DNA of 64,000 bases from Delphinapterus leucas (taxonomy: Eukaryota > Chordata > Mammalia > Artiodactyla > Monodontidae). The position numbers and the translations under genes are program-made. The notes below the pieces were generated by a model. The model saw only the letters and a list, made by a program, of their open reading frames with translations, had not been told where the DNA came from and did no database searches. The stretch spans positions 32,745,203 to 32,809,202 of the forward strand of contig NW_022098021.1 in NCBI RefSeq assembly GCF_002288925.2, written 5' to 3'. Positions 1 through 12,299 of this stretch are shown here, piece by piece (positions within the stretch are counted from its first letter, which is position 1; the number at the start of each line of letters is the position of its first letter).

Positions 1-619
1 CTGTACATAAAAAAGAAAATATGAAAACTGACTTTATCAGCAGACACATCATAACTAACTGCAAAGTCCAAAGATTTGATCAGAAATAGCTTCAAGTTTT
101 ACATGTTCAGCTAAGTCATTCCTCTAATTGGAGCACTGGGCACAGAAATACTCATGTCTCAATTTTCTATCTACATAAAGTGCCATGATTTCAGAAAAAT
201 TTCTCCAATGATATGGTTTTCTATTCTTTCCAATTAAAAAGACTATTTCGTAGGAAAGAGCCACACTTGTGAATTGCTGATAATATATTCTATTGTACGT
301 ATATTGGCTCAATAGGACTGGCCACTCTCAGGGAAATAATTCCACAAATTTTTATTTTTGAAATATTTATTCTTTCAGATGAAAGAAACATACAGCATTA
401 TTTCCCACTGTCTTTATATGGAATCACAATAAATAATTGTATCCATTGTAATATGCCTGAATTCATACATAAAATCCTCTCACAGTTTTTCTTTCACTAT
501 CATGTTCATCTACTCAAAATATGAAAAATTAGAAGAGGTAATGGCAGGGTCTATTTCTTATTATACTGAAATTCCATGGTTATTTCCAGTGCCCAGTAGC
601 TGCCAGATAAACTGAAAAA

Positions 620-805
620 TGACTGTAGCTCCCCAGTTGACCCCAAAATACCCTCTTCCTACATTTAAACTCCACAGGAACAGGGCCTGGACCTGCTTTG
701 CTATTTACTCAAGCCCCACATCTAAGATGGTACTTGGAAACAAAACATTGGTACTTGGAAAAGAGCAGGTGCTCAATAACCATTTTTTAAATGAAAACAT
801 TTAAT
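620..805 (+). mobile_element. L2 3' end
   Basis: The pattern of a short coding-rich stretch followed by GCAGGTGCTCAATAACCATT and AAATGAAAACAT fits the plus-strand L2 terminus (GTAGGTGCTCAATAAATATTTGTTGAATGAATG). It is diverged. Confidence 0.55.
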
Positions 806-939
806 AGGTAAAGATTAAGATGGAGACCAGAGCTCTTCATGTATGACTATACCTGTCAAATAAACAAACTCCTAATTCAACTTAGTTTCTAGCAATAGCC
901 AACATAAAACAGAAGAAGGTTAAAACTGTTTCAATCAAA

Positions 940-1060
940 ACTTCACTGAGCACTTTCTATGTGCTAAAAGCACTGTGCCTGGTAAAGAGAGGTATATAAG
1001 ACATATGAAATCCCTGGTCTCATGCCCACCATTAATTTACAGCCTAGAGAACACACTGAA
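940..1060 (-). mobile_element. L2 3' end
   Basis: CACTGAGCACTTTCTATGTGC and AAAAGCACTGTGCCTGGTAA, then AATCCCTGGTCTCATGCCC, correspond to the reverse complement of the L2 3' terminus. Confidence 0.6.
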
Positions 1061-1336
1061 AGTGGTAAAATATGGAAAAATAAAGATAAAATTGAAATAA
1101 TAGAGATTCTTTGTTTACTCTTCATGCTCCTTACTTCACCCTCACTTTCATGTCTCTCAGCAGGTAGGGTCTTTTTATTTTAAATACTTATACTGTCAAG
1201 GATCTTTATCATACTGTAGCCAAACTTCAGAAACATCCGGAATATCAGAATATCAAAAAAAAGTCTTTTATATATCATTAACCTCCAATCATAGTTTTTC
1301 ATTCTGGCCCTCTAGCCCTTTGTCTATATTTTATAC

Positions 1337-1353
1337 TCACACACACACATATA

Positions 1354-1389
<36 letters not shown>

Positions 1390-1415
1390 CACATATATAT
1401 GTATATAGAGAGAGG
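1337..1415. repeat. CA/TA microsatellite
   Basis: CACACACACA followed by an interrupted (AT)n run of about 30 bp and a CATATATATG-type tail. Likely variable in length. Confidence 0.95.
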
Positions 1416-2205
1416 GCTAGAAAATATTTATATATATTTATGCAGAAATAAGCATTCATTATACAATAAATCAAAACTAATCTACCTTAGACTCTTGCAG
1501 CTCAGAAATTCTGATTCTATGACTGTTCAGACATTTTATAACAATTCCTACTTAAAATTTTTCAAGAATATGCTGGACTAAAAGGCCTACAAACTGATTT
1601 AGCAAGACACCTATTGTAGTGTGGCTAGATACAGGGCACCCAGTTAAATGTGGAATTCTGGAAAAACAACAAATAATTTTTTAGCGTAACTACGTCTAAA
1701 GCCCAGATTTTACTGGGCGTCCTATATTTTTATTTGCTAAGTCTGACAACACTAACCTCCTATGGGCTCCTATAAAGATACCAATTCCAATAAAGGAAAT
1801 AATAAATTAATGGTATTTCTTGTATATCAAACAGGAATGAGCCAATATATATGTACAATACCAAAATTCAGAGTGAAACTCAGCCCCATTAAATTGACAG
1901 TTTCTGATGACTGTTCTCTTTTGAAAAACTCCTTAAGTTTTTAAAAATTCTAAGAAAAAAAAAAAAAGAATGACTTTTTTAAAAGTCCACAGGCTATATA
2001 TCACTCAGTAATAAACACAAAAGGTACTACTGAGACTGTATTTCCACATGCATACAAAAATTATGTATTCAATTTTTACCTTGAGAAGTTGTTGAGGTAG
2101 ACCACCTATTTACTCACAGGCACCAAGAAGTACTGCATAAAAGTGGCAGATCATGGCATCTGTTTAATTCAGTAATATGCCCTCATGTTCAGAAAGACGA
2201 ATTAC

Positions 2206-2336
2206 CTCACGGGATTACTCGTCAAAGACACGCGGAGGGACTCCAGGCACGTGAAGAGCCTTTCATCTGCAGACTCCATCTTCAGTTCATGGATGAATTC
2301 CTGAGGTGAGATCTGTCGACTACTCTTAACACTTCC
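2206..2336 (-). CDS. DIAPH3: Diaphanous-related formin internal exon (DIAPH3-like), start of inhibitory domain
   Basis: This 131-bp internal exon encodes 43 full codons plus two bases. Seen: on the minus strand an acceptor (TTATTTTACAG) precedes the first base at 2336, and the exon ends GTGAG followed by a GTAATT donor at 2205. The open frame contains SPQEFIHELK and SADERLFTCLESLRVSLTSN. Known: the LESLRVSL...NPV motif is the beginning of the armadillo-like diaphanous inhibitory domain (FH3) of mDia formins, next to the Rho-GTPase-binding region; this domain holds the formin autoinhibited at the membrane and cytoskeleton until Rho binds. The reading frame enters in phase 0, which matches the exit phase of the exon at 52864-52968, and leaves in phase 2 with AG, as expected for the following serine codon. 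The residues fit DIAPH3 better than DIAPH1 or DIAPH2 from memory; no alignment was run. The next exon lies to the left, outside the window. Confidence 0.85.
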
Positions 2337-3119
2337 CTGTAAAATAAGTTAAAAATTTTTAATTCATGTTGTGTGAAGATTATCCATTAAAATAGTAACT
2401 ACATTAATCCCACCTTTCATATTAACAGCAGCACACAACTACTCTGAGTAGCATTATTTTGAGAGGATGATTTCCTTACTTCTGCCCATAAATCTATAAA
2501 TTCATAATCCATGGTATCCACAAAAGATAGCAACATAATATCAAAAGGTTTTCAAATTAAAATAATTGCTTTGTCAAATCCAGATTATCATGGAAAACAT
2601 AGGAAATATCTGAAGATATACCAATGTGTTTTAGGCACGTGCAAAATAAAAACCAAAACTTAATACCAGAATGACCCTATTAAAATTAATATTCCAAGCA
2701 ACACAGAAAAACCTGTAAATCTTCAAGCACCTAGTTCTAGGCAATACAGACACAGAGATTATCAAAACCTAAGACTGGAAGGAGAAACGCAAGCAAGGAA
2801 ACAGTACTATTCAGAGCAGTCTAATTCCTCTAACATGCCACCAAGGGACCAAAGGAGGAACACCCAACTTGGCAGAACAGACAAGGGAAGCCAAGGGGAA
2901 GGTAAGTAAGAGGGAGGCAAAGACTTAGACAAGAATACCTTTCAGGCTAAAACATCACACAAAAGCACACACCCAAAAAGAAAAACAAAAGCACATAGCA
3001 CATATAACTGAGGATAGACGCCAGGTCCTGGAGTGGTAGAGCACTACCACACAAACAGCTTTTCCAGGGGGTTTGGAAGGATCACACTGGCAGCAGTATG
3101 AAATACATATGAGAAGAGC

Positions 3120-3620
3120 TGGAGTTCATTCATTATTCAACAAACGTTAATTCCCTAAGTGCCTGTCGCTGTGCTAAGTGCTGAAGAAAGACCAGTGAAC
3201 AAGAGACAAAGATACCTACCTGCACGGAGCTTTATTCTCCACAGGGAAGAATAAAGAATGACAGACAATAAATGTAAAATAATTAACATACATCTCACTG
3301 TAGTGTTAAGTGCTATAGAGAAAAATAAAAACAGGAGGAGAAATAAGCAGCATTAGGAGGTGGGATGCAATTTCAAACAGGGTGGTCGAAGAAAAATTAA
3401 AGTCTCACAGAAAAGACTCTGAAGGCCTCAAACCTGAATGTTAGAATAAAGGTTTGAAGGAGGTGAGAGCTCTAAACATGCAGATATCTGGAAAAAATTT
3501 GTGATGGAGGGGACTGCAGGCCTTACAGGCCACCAAAGAACTTGACTTTTACTCTGAGATCAGAAGCATCAGAAGCAGAAAGACCTGTTGAGAAGGTATG
3601 TGTATAGTCCAGATGGGAAA
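3120..3620 (-). mobile_element. L2 3' region
   Basis: Reading along the plus strand: TTCATTATTCAACAAACG, GCTGTGCTAAGTGCTGAAGA, GACAGACAATAAATG, AAGTGCTATAGAGAAAAATA and then GCCTTACAGGCCACCAAAGA with GACTTTTACTCTGAGATCAG. This is the reverse complement of an L2 3' end extending inwards. Confidence 0.7.
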
Positions 3621-4089
3621 TGATGAGGATGCCCAACTAATAATAAACTCCAGAATTATATCTATTTAAATTACAGATTACAAATCTAATGGGAAGAAAA
3701 GGAACTGTACATGTCCAAAAGCAGCTAAGTTGAGATGGTAGGAAATTAGATGTATTTTTTCATTTCTTTTTATTTTTATTAATTTGCTACAGCATTGCAC
3801 AAGGAAACATTCCCAATAATGCAAAACAAATTAGCCCTGGGAAACAGTTGATTTTCATAAATAGCAAGTCATAATTTACTAAAGAAAAATATGCCATTCC
3901 ATGAAATGGGAGCTAACTGAATCCACATTCTATGGGGTCCTTACAGCAAAGTTCCTAAAGAGATGAGTTCAGGCATCCAAAAACCCTAACAATGCTTTAA
4001 TTCGCTTTAATGACCCAGAATAGGGCACTTAATGAATGGAATGTCCCCATTAATAAAGTCTTCCAGCTATTATAACTTCTATGTTGGTC

Positions 4090-5135
4090 AAATCAACATG
4101 TTGGTCCCCCTAAAATTGGGAACAAGAGAAGAAATGTCAGCTCTCACCATTCCTATTCAGTATTGTAGTGAAGGTCCTAGAGAGTGCAGTAAGGCAGTAG
4201 CAACAACAGACACACAGATTAGAAAGGAAGAAGTAGATATGTCTACTAGCAAATGAGATGATTATGTACATGAATTTAGCAAACTCACAGAATAAAATTC
4301 AATATAGAAAAACAATTTTTTTTCTAACTACGACAGCAATTAGAAAATAAAACTTTTAAATATATCATTTTCTAACAGCATCAAAAAAATACAAAATCAT
4401 TAGGAAAAATTTTAACAAAAGAAGGGAAATATCTATACACTGAAAACTATAAAACATTGTGGAGAGAAAAACGACCTAAATAAATGAAGATGCTATACCA
4501 TGTTCCTGCATCAGATGACTCAATATCAAGAAATCCATTAATAAATACATTTAAAAAATAATAATTTATAGATTCAATATAATCACCATCAATGTTCCAG
4601 AAAGCTTTTTTGAAGAAATTGAGGAGGTTCTAAAATTAATATGGAAATGCAGAGAACCTACAGTAGAACAATTTTGAAAAAGAATAAAGTTAGGGGCTTA
4701 CTTTATCTGATTTCAAGATTTACTGAAAAGCTACAGTAATCAAAGTAGAATTAATGGAACATTAACAGAACAGAAGAGAGTACAGAAATATATTGAATCT
4801 ATGTAGTCAATGATTCTCAACAAAGATCTCAATGTAATTCAATGGGGTAAGAAGAATCTTTTCAACAACTGGTGTTAGAATAATTGAATATCCACATGAA
4901 AGAATGTGAACCTAAATTCTAGACCTAAATGTAAAAGCTAAAATTATAAAATGTCTAGAAGAACACATAGTGAAAATCTTCACTACCCTGAGGAAGGCAA
5001 AGGTTTCTTAGGATACAAAAGCACTAACTATAAAGTTGGATTTCATCAAAATGTAAACCTTCCACTTTTCAAAAACCTTTTTTTATTAAGATAGCTTCAT
5101 TAAGAAAATGAAAGGTAAGCCACAGACTGAGAAAA
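4090..5135 (+). mobile_element. Old L1M fragment (ORF2 region)
   Basis: The segment has decayed L1 ORF2 homology: AATGTCAGCTCTCACCATTCC (the reverse-transcriptase LSPLLF region) near 4133, and downstream parts such as AGGGAAATATCTATACACTG and AATGGAACATTAACAGAACAG. It probably continues at 5745 after an interruption. Confidence 0.7.
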
Positions 5136-5604
5136 CATTGCAATACATGTCAAGAACTGTGCAGAGGCTGAGATTGTACCATACATACAAGCTAAGTTAG
5201 CCTGTTACTATTTCATGAATTCTGACAGAAAACACAAGACTCCTCAGTTAGAGACAAAAGGACTCTATTATACATGTTGGTTCCCTAACCCACCAACCCA
5301 CAGGGATGATGCAGAGATCCCTGATGAATGATGGATACCTACACACACAGTGGACTGTATAACAACGGAAGAACACTGAGCTTGGGGCAATCACCACTTT
5401 TACAGTGAACAGTAACAAACCCGCTCATTATCCACAGAGATATAACTTCATCTCTAAAGTTGCTTCACTGTAAATGCAGTCCTGAGAAATGACCTGGATA
5501 AAGAATGGTCAGGCCTTGCATGTTGGCATAACCATAAAGAATATACAGGGATATCCAGGGCCCATGGTAGACTGGCTCTCCCAACGATAAATATATCTCA
5601 TAAA

Positions 5605-5742
5605 CAGCAGTCCCCAACTTTTTTGGCACCAGGGACCAGTTTCGTGGAACACAATTTTTCCACAGAAGGAGGGGCTTGGGGGGATGGTTCAGGCAGTAAT
5701 GCAAGTGATGGGGAGCGGCAGATGAAACCATTTAATGAACTC
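5605..5742. mobile_element. hAT-type DNA transposon end fragment
   Basis: A terminal-repeat-like CAGCAGTCCCCAACTTTTTT start is followed by GGCACCAGGGACCAGTTTCG and GATGGGGAGCGGCAGATGAA, characteristic of a widespread mammalian non-autonomous element with CAG..GGTCCCCAAC ends. Most of the middle is missing. I do not assign a family name. It separates the two L1M fragments. Confidence 0.6.
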
Positions 5743-5744
5743 CT

Positions 5745-6310
5745 ACAATTCAATAGTAATAAGACAAACAGTCCATTTAAAAACGTGAATAACAGACTTT
5801 GCAAAAGAAGATGTATGAATGGCCAATAAGCACATGAAATGATGTTCAAGATCATCAGTCATCAGGGAAATGCAAAATAAAACCAAAAACAAAATAGTGC
5901 TACATATCTCCTGGAACGGTGAGGGTGTGAAGCACCTGGAACTCTCCTACACAACTAGTGGAGATGTAAAACAGTACCACCACTTATAAAACAGTTTAGA
6001 GATTTCTTTTAAAGTTAAATATACACTGACTCAGCAAGTGCACAACTAGGTGTTAAGGAGGAGGGGAAAAAAATCCATACAACATTCAGAACAGCTTTAT
6101 TCATAAAAGCCAAAGACTGGGAACAATGCAAGCATCCATCAACAAGTTGTTGTATATCCATACAATGGAATACGATGCAACAATAAAAAACTTCACTACT
6201 GATAATGCAACAAGATAGATGAATCCAAAAAACTATGCTGACTTAAAGAAGTCAAAACAAAAAAATAGAACATAAGGTATGGTTCCCTTTATAGGAAAGA
6301 CCGAGACCAA
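5745..6310 (+). mobile_element. Old L1M fragment (ORF2 end and 3' region)
   Basis: This segment carries decayed L1 C-terminal sequence: ATGTATGAATGGCCAATAAGC, TCATCAGGGAAATGCAAAATA, ATCCATACAATGGAATACG and AGATGAATCCAAAAAACTATG are in L1 order. It likely belongs with 4090-5135. Confidence 0.7.
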
Positions 6311-6794
6311 TCTGTCAATCTTTTCTCTGGGGCCACTCTGGTTCAAGACATAGAAGCTGAGCTGTTAATTATCTGTGTGTTTGATTAGAGAATGAAGGTA
6401 AACGCAGACAACATCTTAAATGGGGCAACAAGTAGACTTTCCCAATAAACACTGAGAAAAAAAGAATTAACTTACTGGTAAAAAATAATTCTTTATTTCA
6501 ACCATATTAGGTTTTTCCAGTTTGAAACATTTACTGTGTAAAAGTCTCTGCATTTTCACCTGAGATTCCTGCCTTAACACCCTCCCCTCTTACCCAAACC
6601 CGCATCATCACTACTATGCAGGTTCCTCGTGCTGGCTACTCCCAGACATCAGTTAGATCTGGGCCAAAACTAACTTCCTGGAAGGATTTTTTTATAAGCC
6701 ACACAAACTGAGTCCCCCCCACCCCATCTATGGATTCCTTTTTCAAAACACTCACCACTCTGTATTGTAATAACTTTAATTGCTATTTATTGCT

Positions 6795-9250
6795 TAAAGG
6801 ATATATTGAGTACCTACTGTGTGCCGACATTGTTTATATGATGTGGCTACACTGGTGAAATAAAAGTCAAAGATGACTCCTAGGTTTGGGGCCTAAGCCA
6901 AAATGTAGTGCTAACTACTTAAATGGGAAAGGTGGAAGAAAAAGAATGAGTAATAGAGGAAGCAGCTATTTAAAAGTCGTAAGTTTGATCAAATGACATT
7001 TTTTTCTGTCTAGGAAATAAAATCTGAGCAGAGACCAAAATAAAGAAAAGCAGGGAACACGGGCATTCTGGAAGAAGGGTATTTCAAGCAAACAGAAAAG
7101 CAAATACAAAGCCCTAAGGTAGGAATGAACTTGGCATATTTGAAGGACAGCAAGAAAATTCATCTAAATCCCAGTGAGTGTGACAAAGAGTTATAGATGA
7201 CAAGGACAGATAAGACAGGCAGACATCTAATCCTGGAAGCAGGGGACTGACAAACCACAGCCAAATGTTTTTGTATGACTTGAGCTAAGAATGGTTTTCA
7301 CATTTTGAAAGCTTGTAAAAAAGAAAAGGAAGAGGAGGAGAAGGCAGAGAAAGAAGAGAAAGAAACAGCAGCAGAAACAACTGAAAGCATACCTAACACC
7401 CTAGCCTAAAATGTTTACGATCTGGCCATTTAAGAATAAGTTTACTGGCCCCTGATAAGGTCTTAAAAACCATGGTAGAGATTTCAGCTTGTATTCTAAG
7501 TGGATGGAAAAACATGCATAGAAATTATAAGATAGAGCAAACATTTTCAGAAGATTATTCTAACTACTGTGTGGCACCAGACTCTAAGTGGCAAAACATG
7601 AAACAAGGAAACAAATTAGAAGCCTTCTACATTGTCTGGTCAAGAGTTGACAGCAGGGCTTCCCTGGTGGCGCAGTGGTTGAGAGTCCACCTGCCGATGC
7701 AGGGGACATGGGTTTGTGCCCCGGTCCGGGAAGATCCCACATGCCGCGGAGCGGCTGGGCCCGTGAGCCATGGCCACTGGGCCTGCGCGTCTGGAGCCTG
7801 TGCTCCGCAAGGGGAGAGACCACAACAGTGAGAGGCCTGCGTACCGCAAAAAAAAAAAAAAAAAAAGAGTTGACAGCAGCCTAGTATATGACGTCAGTGA
7901 TGGAAGGCATAGATTTGCTCAATATGAAGGAAGATCAGATCAGACTTACTGATAGTTTGGATGTGAGGGGTGAGGTGTGAAAGAATTAAAATTCAAAGAT
8001 GATGACAAAGCTTTTGTTCTCAACAACTAAGGGAATGGTGTCACCATCTTCTGATTACTGTGACCCTGACAAGAGCAGCTTGAATGGTGGATCGGAGATA
8101 AGCCTGAACAGAAATTCAAGGGAGAAAGCAAGAAGAAGAATGGACAACTCTTGAGAAGATTCTGTAAATGGGAGCAAAGAACAAGGGCAGTAGCTAGAAA
8201 GGAACCTGCAGTGTGATTTGGGGTGTTGGGGGGAAAACCACAACATGTTTGCATGCTGATGGGAATAACCAAGCAAAGAGGAAGAAACTGATGATGCAAA
8301 GCATAGGTATAGATGCAGGAAAACAAACAAATGAACAACAACAAAAAACCCTTAAGTAGGTGACAGAGGATGTGACCTACTATACAAGAGGAAGGATTGA
8401 CCTTACGCAATTGCAGGGAAAGTGGATCATTCTAAGAAGAGCAAAAGCAGAATCTAAGGGAACAGATTCAGGTAGCTTGTTAGATCTGGTGACTAGGAAG
8501 TAAGGTACGGCAGTTCTATTCTGATTACATCAACAGTCTCGGTGATAGAAGCGGCAATATAACCAGCTAAAAGTGAGGATGCAGAGCTAAAGGTATGAGA
8601 GGAGATATGAAATCATTTTCAGAAAGTAAAAAAGCACGCTGACAAAGGCCATGTGGTAGAATATCTGTTAACGTAATCTGCTAAAAGCTCGCTTTGCCAA
8701 CTGTGGTCATTCAGAAAACACTAGTCAGCGTGGCTGTGTGCTTCCTCCCAGATGTATGCTGTGCTGACGTGCAAATGCAGAGGAAGTGGGAAGTTCCATT
8801 TAACCAAGGGCAGAGTTTATATGAACAGAGAGGAAAATGAACTGAAGATTTATGTAAGATAACAAAGGACTGTGTCTAAGGTCAATAAGACAAGAAGTAA
8901 GAGCATGGTGAGGGTGGGGAGGAGATGGACATGAAAAAATGGTAGAGTCAACAGATTAGCAGTTCTAAAAGGGTTATAGAATTCTTAACGTGGGAATGTT
9001 AAGTAAGTAAGTAGGTCAGGAAAGGAGGATTGTAAACCATATTTAGAGGTGGTATTTTATCAATATTATCCAAGGTAAATGGGTGGGTGAGATTGGGTGG
9101 AAAAACAAAGATTGTTGGGAGTGATAAAGTCAAGGAGATAAGAGAATGGAATATTAGTTTGATCATCTGTGTGAGTGATCAAGTCAGGAAGGGTGATGAC
9201 AGTGGAGGGAGCAGGAAGAAAAGCAATAAGCTAGGTCAGCAAACCTCCTG
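6795..9250 (-). mobile_element. Long L2 remnant including reverse-transcriptase region
   Basis: The 3' end lies at about 6795 (TTGAGTACCTACTGTGTGCC). It continues through GGTAGGAATGAACTTGGCAT to the antisense of the L2 reverse-transcriptase start at 8055-8200 (CTGTGACCCTGACAAGAGCAG, GGACAACTCTTGAGAAGATT). The minus-strand frame 8027-8410 still shows SGLSPIHHSSCSCQGH, a relic of that domain. A CHR SINE interrupts it at 7657-7864. The exact 5' limit is uncertain. Confidence 0.65.
7657..7864 (+). mobile_element. CHR SINE with perfect 15-bp target duplication
   Basis: A full-length tRNA-derived CHR SINE of about 208 bp with an A-run tail. It is flanked by perfect copies of AAGAGTTGACAGCAG at 7642-7656 and 7865-7879. 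It sits inside an L2 remnant. The uninterrupted A tail and perfect duplication suggest a fairly recent insertion (inference). Confidence 0.95.
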
Positions 9251-9254
9251 GGAA

Positions 9255-9405
9255 TAGTCAGCACCTCTGTGTGGTATCATCTTCTCCATTAGAACACATC
9301 TACTAGGGCAGCGTCTGCTTCTGGGAGCCTAATTCAGCACTGCATCATCAGTCCCTGGTTAAGTGCCTAGCATTCAATGAATGAATGAGGTTATAAAATG
9401 GAAGG
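9255..9405 (+). mobile_element. L2 3' end
   Basis: GGGCAGCGTCTGCTTCTGGG, then GGTTAAGTGCCTAGCATTCA and ATGAATGAATGAGG fit the plus-strand L2 terminus. Confidence 0.55.
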
Positions 9406-12299
9406 CACACATGGACTAAGGATTACAACAAGAAAGGAGGGGCAGATAAGTCACACCAAAAAAAAATTCTGAAGAATGAATGCTTAGCTAGAAAGGACTA
9501 TTTCAATGTAAAGACATAGGAAATAGACAAGATAATTGGGAGATTAGTTTTCAGCACCATTTCCCCCCTTTTATTATATTACTATCAAAATACAGGTACA
9601 AAAGAAAGGAAATTGAGGGGAGAAAATATTATGTTACATGAGTAATCAGAAATATTCCTTTTAAACAAAGCCCTTCCAGTGTTTCTTTCATTTTACATAA
9701 CTTCAAAGGAAGCAGGCAGCCAGGAAGAGGAGGATACTCACGTCTGCCTATCTCTAAGTCCATTAGCCATGAAAATGAAAATACTTAGAAAGCTTTATCC
9801 CGTGGCATCAAAACACATTAGCGAGAGAAGGATGTCTGCCTGACATCACAAAAATTAGAATGATATTTATCCAACATAGTTTTTAAACCTTTTTTAATCC
9901 CTTAGTAAATTTTACTCTAAAATACCATACGCAGGATAAAAAGAAAAGTACATACACTACTCCTGTCATTTTTTATTAAAAAATATTCTAAGGTACAAAA
10001 AGTAATATACCCTTTCACAACTTATTTCCCTTACCTGTTCTATTTCTCTAAAATCAAACATTCATTCTTTTGCTATGTAACTATTAAAGGTAATAGTAAC
10101 CATTTCCTTTGACCTGTCTTAGAACAGATTCATTTGTACCTGCCTCGATGCCTGCGTTTCATCTTGGTTTAGGTGTAAGACTTATTCAGCATGTTTCTTC
10201 ATTATTCTGTCTCATTTATTTGTTTGGAGAGTAATTTGGAATACCATTTCTATGACAAATTAAAAATACTGTATTGTATTTTGTTTTGTTGTGTTTCCGA
10301 GTTACTAGTGAAAAGTACTAAAGAGCTGACTTTCTTTCCTTTTTCAAATAACTGAATTACTTCTATACAGCCATGGTGAATCCACCACTTAATGATGACC
10401 TGATTTTTAAAATAATAAAAGTAAAAAGCTAAATCTAGAAAGTCTGCATGCTCTGCAGGAAGCCGACACAGCATAATGCCCATGTGGGTGAGGACAATGG
10501 CCTTTTAGTCCCTAGTAGAGTGTTTAACACATGGTAGGTTGCTTTAAGCAAAACTTTGCCTACATTATCTGAGACATCACAGAACTCAGGAACTGTATCC
10601 TTAAAATACTATTCCAATCACTGTAAACTATTGCTCAACTTGTTAAATCATATATTATTCCTCTCAGAAGGTAGGCAGCCTATACCAAAATTCACCATGC
10701 AGCATCTCCAACTGCAGGGGATTGTTTAGTTTTTTTATTATACCTAAACCTATCAAGAAAAATCAGCATTTCTTAACATGAAGACCCAAAATATAGCCTC
10801 TAAAGATTAAAAAATTAAAATATTGGGGGGCTGTAAGAATAGATTGAAGATTTAAGTGCTTTTTGTATGAAGATATGAAGAGTTACTAGACTCAAGATCC
10901 TTCTCCATGACATTCACTTTGTAATTTTCAGCAGGTTAACTTCAGAATACAGAAAAATCCCATAAACAAAAAGCCAAAATAGTCAAAACACCTAAGTTCT
11001 CATAGTAATGAGTATGTGTGCTCTTGCATGGGTGTGTATATGTCTATCTCTATGTCTGTTTATTTATGTCAGTAACAAATTAACTGTCTCAGATTCTCTT
11101 TAGCATTGCAACTCCCAAATTCCTGGTACCTATTCAGATGATGAGACTTGTGAAGATAAATAAGATAATATGAAATATGGAGACTATTTAAAGAAAAAGT
11201 TTGCATTGATAATGACAACATTTTAAGAAAACAGCAGAGTCACCACTGTACAAAAAAGGGGTGGCACAGTTGCTGCCAAGCGGGTAATTAAAATCTAAAT
11301 TACTATCATGTATATTGCTATTAAAATGCATTGTGACAATTTCCTTGCATTTTTCAAATGATTTCTAGCATCTCTAATGTTACTGATCAAAAGAAACACC
11401 AACCTGTCACTGCAGTATGAATTACTTGTTTTCAGAACATTTGTGATCCAAATAGATCTCCACTGCCAATAAAATCTGTCATTCAGAGATGATATTATGC
11501 TATTATGCTATATTATGATATTAAGATATTGTTTCATAGTAGAAACAATGAGCGATGAAAAGTACTGCAGAAAGGAGCATTCACTAACAAAATTAAGTTT
11601 AGCAAAGAACTCCCTTAACGAGTTATTTTTTTCCATAAGCATTTAATGAACACCATTATGAACCAAAAATTCTGCCTATAATTTTGAGAGCTGCTTTTAG
11701 TGTACAGTAAAAATAACATATGTTAAAAGTTTAGAATTACCAAGTACATTTTACAAAGAAACATGATAAAATACAGAAAATCTACTGCTCTTCCCCCTGT
11801 CAGTTTCTAAAATATCTTTATAGAGGAAAAAAAAAAAAAAAACTGATTGACCCCATACTAATTTAGTCACTAAGAAGTTAACTTGAATAAATAATAAAAG
11901 AAATTCAACACACTATATTTCTCTTATTATCCATCAATACGTAACTAGCATCGATTTCCCTTCCATTCACAAGGAAAGCTTTCCTTTGCTGGCCCATTGC
12001 CTTCAAAAGACACTTGACTATTTAGACAATTTTATGTATTTAAAAAGTGTTGCTCCAACTGCTGAATGCATTATAACATTTCCACCTGCTTACCATGACC
12101 AGAACTAAGGTGTTCTTTAGCTTTTAAGCCTCAAAAAGGATATACCATAACAGTTAACAGTCAGCTGCTTTTACCAGAGAATAGTTACTGAATAAACCAC
12201 GGTGAGCCATACCCCACAAACACACTGCAAAAACTATAGCACCACACACCGTGAACACATAGCATGAAATACAACATGCAGTTATAAAGAATGAAGATA
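9406..12299. other. Intron, mostly unique sequence
   Basis: AT-rich sequence with poly-A runs (for example 11827-11842) and a small tandem TATTATGC cluster near 11500. No exon, RNA gene or recognisable repeat was supported. Confidence 0.5.

Larger units (their letters stand above)
1..2205. other. Downstream intron, part (left window edge)
   Basis: Intronic sequence following the 2206-2336 exon. Apart from the two L2 ends and the AT microsatellite nothing was recognised. The 61-codon and smaller frames show no family resemblance. Confidence 0.6.

Noticed and set aside
7472..7952. Frames of 60-127 codons with peptides such as RGHNSERPAY or RYAGLSLLWSLPLR recurring in the window
   Set aside because: They are translations of CHR SINE bodies. 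The same peptides recur at 13.9, 26.3, 27.4, 38.2, 44.6 and 58.4 kb, always on SINE coordinates.
8027..8410. 127-codon minus-strand frame
   Set aside because: It contains only a relic of the L2 reverse-transcriptase region with no intact catalytic motif, so it is listed as part of the L2 element.
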